From positions 1-5,785 of the forward strand of contig JAITAZ010000131.1 in assembly GCA_031283825.1 (NCBI GenBank): 5,785 nt of DNA. The letters run 5' to 3'. Shown here piece by piece: positions 1-5,678 of the stretch. Position numbers and translations under genes: made by a program. Every line of letters begins with the position of its first letter. The first letter of the stretch is position 1. This DNA is from Planctomycetaceae bacterium. Lineage in GTDB: Bacteria > Planctomycetota > Planctomycetia > Pirellulales > Thermoguttaceae. Below the pieces are notes generated by a model, which was given only the letters and a program-made list of their open reading frames with translations, searched no databases and was not told the DNA's origin.

Positions 1-36
1 TATCCGCGTTTAAAATTCCCCGTATTATCCGTGTTT
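1..36 (-). repeat. Dispersed intergenic motif, AACACGGATAAT/AACGCGGATA type, copy 1
   Basis: On the minus strand this stretch holds AAACACGGATAAT (24-36), followed by a second, related AAACGCGGATA ending at the window edge. The exact 13-mer recurs at 5605-5617. Motifs of this style, often together with CCAC-GAG-CACAGAG strings, are remembered as common intergenic filler in several environmental bacterial phyla; that recollection was not checked. Confidence 0.55.
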
Positions 37-149
37 GTTTTTTAATAAGGTAAAAATAAGGTTCGTCTTTCATCGCCTTGATAATAATTACAAAAACAAA
101 TATTCCACTGATATATTACGTTACGTTTTTAGAAATCTGTTGTCTGTTG

Positions 150-161
150 AGGTAGGCGACC
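150..161 (+). repeat. AGGTAGGCGACC 12-mer, copy 1
   Basis: An exact copy of a 12-mer found four times in this window, always outside the genes. The motif is itself a small inverted repeat, GGT-AGGCG-ACC. This copy lies 38 bp beyond the stop codon of the giant gene and lacks the longer palindromic flanks of copy 2. Confidence 0.75.
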
Positions 162-198
162 ATATCTGGGATTGTTCTTTACTGAATATTTTACCTTG

Positions 199-3100
199 TT
201 AGAAATGAATTCGTTTATCTAATGAATCTAGCAATTTTTCAAATTGCGAGCGTGTGATAGTTAGTTGTCCGAAATGCGGAGATATACTGAAGCCGTCATG
301 TTCTTTGTTGCTTGCGTCATTTACTTCGTTTATTTTTGTTGCCATTAATTCGTCTTGTAGAGCATTTAACCACTCTGGAACTTCAAAACCGACGCCTAAC
401 GGGTCTTTGGCGAAATTCTCAATTTGTTCGTATAATTCTTCAAACGCTTGTTTTGGTACGTCTTCTTTCGCCTGCTTTATTGCTTTTGGAACTAGACCGC
501 ACATCCGATCCACTTGCAACGGACGCACAAAACGTTCCTGCAATCTCTCATGAACACTCGGCAACCACATTCCATATTTCTCGCTCAAACGATTATATTG
601 TCTTAAATGTTCTTCCGCCGCATTCATGCTTCTCATTGCAACCGCATGTTCCCACAATCTCGCCGCCTCATCGCAACCTACTCTAATCATTGCGTCGTGA
701 ACCCAATAAACCGGCTTCAAATTCCACGATATTCGCTCATATCCGACTTGAACTCTCAACATGTCAAGAAGCATGTATAACTTATCGCCGTGATCCGAAT
801 GCGTCGTCGTACTATTATAATCAACGTACTCCGAATAATTTTCCGCAATTGATTCTAGAATTATTTCCAACTGTGCAACCGCAACTCCCCAATCGATTTT
901 TTTACTCAACAAATCATCAACCAACAGATTGCACATCTCAATCTCTCCGCCGTCGTTTCTGAGTTTAACCAACGATCTCAAAAAATCCTCTACGCCCTGA
1001 TGCAATACCGCCCGCAAATTGCCAAAATTCATATTCTGCTGCGTAAAAATATCCTTTCCATAACGCTGAATAAATAATCTCACGCCGTCCCATCGCGTCT
1101 TTTCCATAATCGACTCAATCGGCGAAATACGTATATGATGACTATGCGATAACCAACACGCAAGAAGCGCCTCAATCGTACGCTCCATATACTCGACCAA
1201 AACATAATCCGACGAAACCTCATTCGATTTCAACTTCCACTTCCTCGACGAAATCGCAATACATTGAGTTATCGCCCGCGTTGCCGTTTCTACCAAACGA
1301 TCAAACTCCGTAATCGCGCCGGGTCTGATCGTATGAGCTTCCTCCATGATCTTTATCGTGTCCAGCAACTTAAACGTTTCCATCAATAAACCCAATCGCG
1401 GCGCATATTCCATCAGTCTCAATATTGATTGCTGAATACATCGACATCGAACTATATCACTCGCCGCGCCGCCGCGAGATGTCGGAACATAAAGAATCGT
1501 TTGCATCGATAATGTCCTCAACATACTGTCCCAAAGATGTTTCAACTCCTTAATATTACCCCAAAATATCGCATGATTTACATTAAGAACCTGAAGCTGC
1601 CAACGCTCTCTCATGTCCTTCCAATGCTCTGCGCCAAGAAAAGATTTCAATATCATTCTGGCATCGCATAAATCAACGCATGTCCACACGATTCTGTCAA
1701 GCAAAATCTCTTTCGCCCCTCGTCGTCGGTCATACTCCATCAACGAATCGGCAGTGCCGCGCGGCATCGGCACCGTATAAACTGAAACCTCGCGCAACAA
1801 TAAATCAAGTCCTTCGTTGTACTTCTCAATCTGATTCATCCAATTAACAAATTGACCCTCGACCTCCTCGTAATTTTCGCCAATCAAATTTGACTTTTTC
1901 AAGTCGTCGTTATTTTCATCGCGTTTTGCCTCCGCTTTATTAACTCCCGCCGACTTCTTATCCGACACTTCAACGCCAACCGATTTTGCCTCCGATTTAT
2001 TGTCAGATTTATTATCCGTCTTGCTTTCTGATTTTGTTTCGTCGTTGTCTGTTATTTTATCTGCGTAGAAACCTGTAATTTTTTCTGTAACGAATTTCCA
2101 CAACTTCGACATCGTTACAATAAACGTCAGTCTTTCGCTGATTCGATCCGTTTCTGTAACTAGTGGTTCGTCGTCGGGGTCTTCGAAGCCTGGCGGCGGA
2201 AGTTCGATCATTGAGCCGTCTATTCCGTCGTCTGTTGTATCGTGATAAGTTACGTTTTCGTAAGCTGCGCTATAAATTGAATCTTCTTTACCGCGTTTTT
2301 GTTTTTTATGCGGGTCTAGTACTCCGCCGTCGTAATTGCTGTCGTCGTATGGGAAGTTATCGTTGTAATCGTAGTTGTTATCGTTTGTGTAAAATTCATC
2401 GTAGGAATTGTTGTAATTTTCTTGCGGCGGTTTATTTCGCGGGTCTTTGCCGGACTTGCGATTTCCTTTACCTTTATTTCTTCCGCTATTTCTTCCGCCT
2501 AATTCTAATCTTGGGACGCTCCAGTAAAGGTCGGCGTTTGCTTCGGTATAGTCGAAGAATTTTTTTGTAAGTTTCCACCGTTCCGCAATTGGCAGCGGCG
2601 GTTTTTTTGCAATTTTAGTTTTGCTCGTGTTTTTTGAAATAGAATTTCGTAAACTTGAAACGACATTTTTTTCGTTATTGTTGTCTGAATCGTGCCAAAG
2701 TTGTTCCATCCATCTCATTACAATTGCATGAAAAGAAAAATCGCCTTGTGTGAGCGGAATTTTTTCTGAGTTGCTTAACCAGTGCATCATTAGTGCCATC
2801 GATGCAACGGGATCGTTTTGGTCGAGCAATGCTTCTGCGAGCAATACGTATGCTTTTGTCGAGTTGAATCTATCGACGTGTCTATTCCAGAACGCTACGT
2901 CTCCTGCGTCTGCGCCGGCTTTGTACCAGATTGCCAGTGCGTTTGAAACGATAGCGGTTGACTCCCAAGTATCTGCGCCGGAGAAACTTTCTAAACTTGC
3001 AACGGTTGTGCTTCCGTATTTATCCCACCATCCGGCGAGATCGCTCATGCGGTCGGAGAGGTCGGCTTGCATGTCGCTGTTTCCTTCTGCCGCCGCAACT

Positions 3101-4689
3101 TTTTGCAAACGGCTGTAGATGTCAAAAACGTCTTCGACTATATTGAGCAAATCGTCAACTCTATGATCGTGAATTGAATTTTCGACGTTATGAAACAAGC
3201 CGTAATTTGCGCCGAATCCTATAATTGTCCATGGATCGACGATTGCTCCGCAAGCGATTCCGCGTTTGATTAGATTTTCGGCTTCTGGAATTAAACTTGA
3301 CGCTTTATCGAGTTCGCCGTGATCGATATGAAAGTGAATTTCGGTAATCATGCAATCGAGTTTTGTCATGGTTCTTGTCGAGGCGACGGAGATAATGTCG
3401 GATTGTTTTTTTGCGGCGTCGAAGTATCCCATTCGAGCGAATATTCTTGCGAGGTGCATTCGTTGTAGTTGGTCAGCGCGTCTTTTTGCGAGAATTTTGT
3501 TTAGGCTTTGTCTGCAACTTCCGAATGGTTGGTATAGTCTGCTTTCTTCGAATTTGAGTCGTGTTTTCATTTTTGCGGGGATTTTTTCCAAGAGTTGTTC
3601 GTAGAATTTATCGCGATAGTTAGCGATTAGCGGCATCAGGGTAGATAGCGACGTTTCGGAGTTGTATGTGCTTGGCGTATCTCCGCAGACTCCTGCGCCC
3701 ATTAGCATAGTTCCAGCGAGTACGGCGCCGGCTTCGTAGAGTAATTCATCTTGCGGGATATTGGCGTCGTCTGATTCGCCGAGATAAGCTGTTTCGACTC
3801 GTTTAAGGATTCCATCGACGGTAACTTGATGTATAACGAATCGGTGGTAGTATCCATCGTTTCCGATTGTGTTTGGATCCCATAGACCGAAGTGGTAATT
3901 GGGTTTTCGGTTGACTGGGTGATCGAAATCGTAAGCGCGTGGGTCGAGGATGAGTTCGTCTAATTTATCGATATCGAAGCAAGCGTCGGCGAGGATTTGT
4001 TGGTTTGTTTTTTGCAGGATTCCGAGAGCGATATCGACTATATTTTTATATTTTCCGTGAGCGGTACCGATTCCTTTAATGTAGAGCGGAATAGGCGCGA
4101 CCCATTCGTGTTCGTTTGGTTCGTGTCTTTCAGTGCCTTCGAGAGTAGCGATTGGTCGGTATCCGATGTAATCATTTAGGTCGTCGATAACTCTTGGAAC
4201 GATTCGGTTGATTTCTGTCCAGGGCGAGCCTTGTCGGATTATTGTTTCGAATGCTTTAGCGAGAAAAAAGGAATTAAAGAGCGTATCGTCGGTTTGGTGA
4301 AATAGAATATCTTCGTGAAAATTACGGTATCTTTCGAGCAAGTGATCTTTAACAATTTTTATAACTTGACCGGCTTGGTCGTCGATTTTGAATGATTTAT
4401 TTTCTTTGGAGAGATTTATTAGTTCGTGTTCGAGTATGTCGAGTAGTTGTTGAGCGAGTGAGATTGGTTTTGTTGTTTGTGGTTGATTATTGGGAGCGGC
4501 GGCGGCGGCGATTTTAGTATTTTGTTGTTTGGAGCGATTATTATTAGATGGAGCTTTAGCGTCGTGAGGAGAAAGCAGCGTTGCGTAAAGCGAATTTATA
4601 GCGGAGAAAAATTTCGGATCTCTATTGCCGGAGGAAAAATTTAGGTATCCTAATATATCGATAATTAAAGGTTTGAGGTCAGTTTCCAT
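199..4689 (-). CDS. Giant planctomycete-type conserved protein of unknown function, helical-repeat rich (1,496 aa)
   Basis: Function unknown. No catalytic motif, signal peptide or convincing membrane segment is visible, so a cytoplasmic location is inferred. Layout by residue: 1-40 helical N-terminus; 41-75 N/Q/A/P-rich linker with a five-Ala run; 78-395 first conserved region with FDHPVNRKPNYHFGLWDP (255-272) and EAGAVLAGTMLMGAG (319-333); 405-660 amphipathic helix pairs resembling TPR units (HLARIFARMGYFDAAKKQ at 412-429, IHFHIDHGELDKA at 451-463, YVLLAEALLDQNDPVASMAL at 614-633); 665-800 disordered, Gly/Arg/Lys-rich at 731-753 then Asn/Asp/Tyr-rich at 758-787; 804-826 and 845-875 conserved-looking islands; 876-935 Lys/Ser/Asp/Glu-rich linker; 940-1450 second helical region with YNSTTTHSDHGDKLY (1291-1305) and RLSEKYGMWLPS (1367-1378). 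The start is firm: the ATG lies 9 bases after an in-frame TAA (4699-4701) and the next Met is far inside. No Shine-Dalgarno is visible. Similarity to a planctomycete family is recalled, not searched. A scaffold or interaction role is inferred from the helical repeats. Confidence 0.93.
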   Translation of the reverse strand: METDLKPLIIDILGYLNFSSGNRDPKFFSAINSLYATLLSPHDAKAPSNNNRSKQQNTKIAAAAAPNNQPQTTKPISLAQQLLDILEHELINLSKENKSFKIDDQAGQVIKIVKDHLLERYRNFHEDILFHQTDDTLFNSFFLAKAFETIIRQGSPWTEINRIVPRVIDDLNDYIGYRPIATLEGTERHEPNEHEWVAPIPLYIKGIGTAHGKYKNIVDIALGILQKTNQQILADACFDIDKLDELILDPRAYDFDHPVNRKPNYHFGLWDPNTIGNDGYYHRFVIHQVTVDGILKRVETAYLGESDDANIPQDELLYEAGAVLAGTMLMGAGVCGDTPSTYNSETSLSTLMPLIANYRDKFYEQLLEKIPAKMKTRLKFEESRLYQPFGSCRQSLNKILAKRRADQLQRMHLARIFARMGYFDAAKKQSDIISVASTRTMTKLDCMITEIHFHIDHGELDKASSLIPEAENLIKRGIACGAIVDPWTIIGFGANYGLFHNVENSIHDHRVDDLLNIVEDVFDIYSRLQKVAAAEGNSDMQADLSDRMSDLAGWWDKYGSTTVASLESFSGADTWESTAIVSNALAIWYKAGADAGDVAFWNRHVDRFNSTKAYVLLAEALLDQNDPVASMALMMHWLSNSEKIPLTQGDFSFHAIVMRWMEQLWHDSDNNNEKNVVSSLRNSISKNTSKTKIAKKPPLPIAERWKLTKKFFDYTEANADLYWSVPRLELGGRNSGRNKGKGNRKSGKDPRNKPPQENYNNSYDEFYTNDNNYDYNDNFPYDDSNYDGGVLDPHKKQKRGKEDSIYSAAYENVTYHDTTDDGIDGSMIELPPPGFEDPDDEPLVTETDRISERLTFIVTMSKLWKFVTEKITGFYADKITDNDETKSESKTDNKSDNKSEAKSVGVEVSDKKSAGVNKAEAKRDENNDDLKKSNLIGENYEEVEGQFVNWMNQIEKYNEGLDLLLREVSVYTVPMPRGTADSLMEYDRRRGAKEILLDRIVWTCVDLCDARMILKSFLGAEHWKDMRERWQLQVLNVNHAIFWGNIKELKHLWDSMLRTLSMQTILYVPTSRGGAASDIVRCRCIQQSILRLMEYAPRLGLLMETFKLLDTIKIMEEAHTIRPGAITEFDRLVETATRAITQCIAISSRKWKLKSNEVSSDYVLVEYMERTIEALLACWLSHSHHIRISPIESIMEKTRWDGVRLFIQRYGKDIFTQQNMNFGNLRAVLHQGVEDFLRSLVKLRNDGGEIEMCNLLVDDLLSKKIDWGVAVAQLEIILESIAENYSEYVDYNSTTTHSDHGDKLYMLLDMLRVQVGYERISWNLKPVYWVHDAMIRVGCDEAARLWEHAVAMRSMNAAEEHLRQYNRLSEKYGMWLPSVHERLQERFVRPLQVDRMCGLVPKAIKQAKEDVPKQAFEELYEQIENFAKDPLGVGFEVPEWLNALQDELMATKINEVNDASNKEHDGFSISPHFGQLTITRSQFEKLLDSLDKRIHF
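1987..2034 (-). repeat. Degenerate 12-bp tandem repeat encoding K-[ST]-[DE]-x tetrapeptides
   Basis: Residues 886-901 of the giant protein read KSES-KTDN-KSDN-KSEA, four tetrapeptide units encoded by an imperfect 12-bp tandem repeat. The tract opens a charged, presumably disordered linker (about 876-935) between the two helical halves. It also sits where the codon-ending preference of the gene changes. Confidence 0.75.
4498..4509 (-). repeat. (GCC)4 trinucleotide tract encoding a polyalanine run
   Basis: Four perfect GCC codons, followed by one GCT, encode Ala61-Ala65 of the giant protein, inside its N-terminal low-complexity linker. Such tracts can change length by replication slippage in frame. 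The linker position suggests length changes would be tolerated, which is an inference. Confidence 0.7.
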
Positions 4690-4746
4690 ACTTGTTTTTT
4701 AAAAGGTTTTTTATGAGTTTTATTAATTAGATTTGGTAATATTTCA

Positions 4747-4774
4747 TGAATATTAGGTATTAGTTGATAGTCAA
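4747..4774 (-). promoter_or_regulatory. Weak candidate promoter of the giant gene
   Basis: On the minus strand, TTGACT (4769-4774; 5 of 6 to the sigma-70 -35 consensus) is followed after 16 bases by TATTCA (4747-4752; only 3 of 6 to the -10 consensus). The pair would give a leader of roughly 50 bases before the ATG. The -35-like box sits five bases downstream of the AGGTAGGCGACC hairpin. The whole region is AT-rich, so chance matches are expected and the call is tentative. Confidence 0.2.
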
Positions 4775-4778
4775 TCTT

Positions 4779-4801
4779 CGATCAGGTAGGCGACCTGATC
4801 G
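4779..4801. repeat. Perfect 9-bp hairpin built on AGGTAGGCGACC (copy 2)
   Basis: CGATCAGGT (4779-4787) and ACCTGATCG (4793-4801) are perfect inverted arms around the 5-base loop AGGCG. The 12-mer AGGTAGGCGACC occupies 4784-4795. The palindrome lies about 90 bp upstream of the giant gene's ATG and just upstream of a -35-like box, where an operator could sit. The same core recurs elsewhere in non-regulatory positions, so a dispersed repeat is at least as likely. Confidence 0.7.
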
Positions 4802-4981
4802 GTGGTTATTTTTCGTCGAGAGATTACTGAACGGTTACTATTATTTTATATCTAGTTTGATAATTTAGCATTTCAATGATTTAGGTTTATTTTCAACAGA
4901 TTTTACATTTAATCATTGAGTGGGGGTAATAGTTTAGTCAAAGTATGTTATCTGGTCTAGGGAGGGGGGCGAATGATAAAG

Positions 4982-5034
4982 GGGAATCTCTAAAAATTAA
5001 AAATTTATTTTAAACCACAGGAGTTCACAGAGAA
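4982..5034 (+). repeat. Left-end copy of the GGGAATCTC element (partial)
   Basis: This stretch starts with GGGAATCTCTAAAAATT (4982-4998) and, after an AT-rich spacer, continues ACCAC-N7-CACAGAGAA (5014-5034). The same two blocks in the same order and nearly the same spacing start the 5201-5467 element (5204-5220, then ACCAC-N6-CACAGAGAA at 5234-5253). No matching right end occurs close by. It is either a solo or decayed copy, or the outer end of a nested arrangement that shares the right arm at 5448-5464. Confidence 0.65.
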
Positions 5035-5105
5035 GTTTTTTAAAAATTAAATTTTGATTTAGATCAATAATTATTTTAAAACATCATGTTACGCACTTGC
5101 TACCC

Positions 5106-5186
5106 CAGATCAGGTAGGCGACCGCCGACTCAGGTAGGCGACCTTTCGCCGAAAGGTCGCGTCGGCGTTAGCCGACGGTAAATCTG
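5106..5186. repeat. Compound hairpin carrying AGGTAGGCGACC copies 3 and 4
   Basis: Two exact AGGTAGGCGACC copies (5112-5123 and 5132-5143) lie 20 bp apart. From copy 4 a perfect 10-bp stem forms: GCGACCTTTC (5138-5147), loop GCC, GAAAGGTCGC (5151-5160). Directly after it GTCGGC-GTTA-GCCGAC (5161-5176) is a second hairpin. Alternatively CGCCGAC (5123-5129) pairs with GTCGGCG (5161-5167) and encloses the first stem. CAGAT (5106-5110) and ATCTG (5182-5186) could close the whole. The two pairings exclude each other, as in a switching structure or simply stacked repeat ends. No U-tract follows on either strand, so it is not a classical terminator. Confidence 0.7.
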
Positions 5187-5281
5187 AATTGATTTTAATT
5201 ATTGGGAATCTCTAAAAATTCATTTTTTTATTAACCACTGAGAACACAGAGAAAATTTTAATTGGAATCAAAACATCAAAC

Positions 5282-5298
5282 TTGTCCCGTCGGGACAA
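5282..5298. repeat. 7-bp hairpin TTGTCCC-GTC-GGGACAA
   Basis: Perfect 7-bp arms enclose a 3-base loop inside the 267-bp element. On the minus strand the arm is followed by T-rich sequence, so weak termination of transcription from the kinase side is conceivable. The distance from that gene (about 380 bp) and the broken T-run argue against a dedicated terminator. Confidence 0.6.
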
Positions 5299-5300
5299 CT

Positions 5301-5417
5301 CCAAAATAGCGATGGGTAAAATCGCAATGCGATTTCACCCGTCGAAAATAAATTCGTAACGCGATTTTTTTTCGATGGGTAAAAATTCTAGCGAATTTTT
5401 ACCCATCGCTATTTTGG
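5301..5417. repeat. Nested palindrome: 21-bp outer arms around two CGATGGGTAAAA hairpins
   Basis: Perfect 21-bp inverted arms (5301-5321 and 5397-5417) enclose about 75 bp. Inside are two head-to-tail hairpins that both begin CGATGGGTAAAA. Unit 1 (5310-5344) has a 16-bp stem with one G-T pair and one mismatch and loop AAT. Unit 2 (5373-5408) has a perfect 16-bp stem and loop TAGC. Four copies of the 12-mer therefore alternate in orientation: 5310, 5333 (two mismatches), 5373 and 5397. The long cruciform and the two local hairpins compete for the same bases. Confidence 0.75.
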
Positions 5418-5418
5418 G

Positions 5419-5435
5419 AAACCGCTACGCGGTTT
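5419..5435. repeat. 7-bp hairpin AAACCGC-TAC-GCGGTTT
   Basis: Perfect 7-bp arms with a 3-base loop sit between the nested palindrome and the right terminal repeat of the element. The tip resembles the CGC-AAT-GCG tip of the hairpin at 5310-5344. Confidence 0.65.
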
Positions 5436-5604
5436 TAATAAAAATTTAATTTTTAGAGATTCCCAATTGTAATAATTCCGCGTAATTTATTTCAATGATA
5501 TTTTGTTATTTTTCGACAACCTAATATTTGTACAAAAAATTCAACTGAATGATTATGAATATAATTTTATGAATGCGCGTAAAATAATCATTTGCATTTT
5601 CGCG

Positions 5605-5621
5605 ATTATCCGTGTTTAAAA
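5605..5621 (-). repeat. Dispersed intergenic motif, AACACGGATAAT type, copy 2
   Basis: AAACACGGATAAT on the minus strand (5605-5617) is identical to 24-36. The neighbouring minus-strand text TTCACGGAGG-T6 (about 5645-5660) resembles the CACAGAGAA blocks of the GGGAATCTC elements. This copy lies about 60 bp past the early stop of the sugar kinase, so repeat-mediated loss of the kinase tail is conceivable. Confidence 0.55.
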
Positions 5622-5678
5622 AATAATTCCGAATTCCGAATTAAAAAACCTCCGTGAACGTTTACTAATTATTATGTC

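Larger units (their letters stand above)
5201..5467. mobile_element. 267-bp inverted-repeat element, MITE-like, non-coding
   Basis: The ends are perfect 20-bp inverted repeats: ATTGGGAATCTCTAAAAATT at 5201-5220 and its reverse complement at 5448-5467. The interior holds the ACCAC-N6-CACAGAGAA string, then a run of hairpins (5282-5298, 5310-5344, 5373-5408, 5419-5435), and has no coding capacity. Size, terminal repeats and a second left-end copy at 4982 fit a non-autonomous miniature element. A clear target-site duplication is not visible, and no transposase is present in the window. A large structured intergenic repeat of another type remains possible. Confidence 0.5.
4690..5678. other. 989-bp repeat-rich intergenic region without a credible gene
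   Basis: No open frame here has a plausible start, ribosome site or recognisable product, and base composition is strongly AT-rich outside the palindromes. Contents in order: a weak promoter candidate, the AGGTAGGCGACC hairpin, a featureless AT-rich stretch to about 4920, a G-rich patch (4922-4984), a partial GGGAATCTC element, a compound hairpin (5106-5186), a 267-bp inverted-repeat element (5201-5467), and an AT-rich tail with an AACACGGATAAT repeat. Nothing convincing as a tRNA, riboswitch or U-tract terminator was seen. Confidence 0.75.

Noticed and set aside
1144..1695. Metal-binding site from Cys pairs and a His cluster in the giant protein (CVDLC 1004-1008, CRC 1082-1084, HSHH 1182-1185)
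   Set aside because: The residues are scattered over predicted helices with no recognisable ligand spacing, so no binding site is claimed.
1985..2100. GC-skew switch from C-rich to G-rich on the plus strand read as a replication origin
   Set aside because: The switch lies inside an intact coding sequence, reverses again near 300-360, and no DnaA-box cluster or replication gene is present.
254..4179. Open stretches on the plus strand opposite the giant gene (for example 312-686, 2163-2570, 2750-3118)
   Set aside because: Their translations are rich in Arg, Leu, Ser and Cys with no recognisable motif, as expected of the antisense of a real gene; the minus-strand frame is continuous and has conserved-looking blocks.
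4873..4919. 9-bp inverted repeat TCAATGATT / AATCATTGA with a 29-base spacer
   Set aside because: AT-rich, long spacer and no recurrence; compatible with chance in this composition.
5138..5176. Rho-independent terminator
   Set aside because: Strong stem, but no U-run follows on either strand.
5106..5186. CRISPR array from the two close AGGTAGGCGACC copies
   Set aside because: Only two 12-bp copies 20 bp apart, a third and fourth copy far away, and no cas genes; it fits a palindromic repeat.
5373..5408. Terminator for the sugar kinase on the minus strand
   Set aside because: The 16-bp stem is followed by A's, not T's, on the minus strand and belongs to a larger palindromic element.
5548..5592. 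9-bp inverted repeat AATGATTAT / ATAATCATT
   Set aside because: AT-rich arms with a 27-base spacer and no other support; likely chance.
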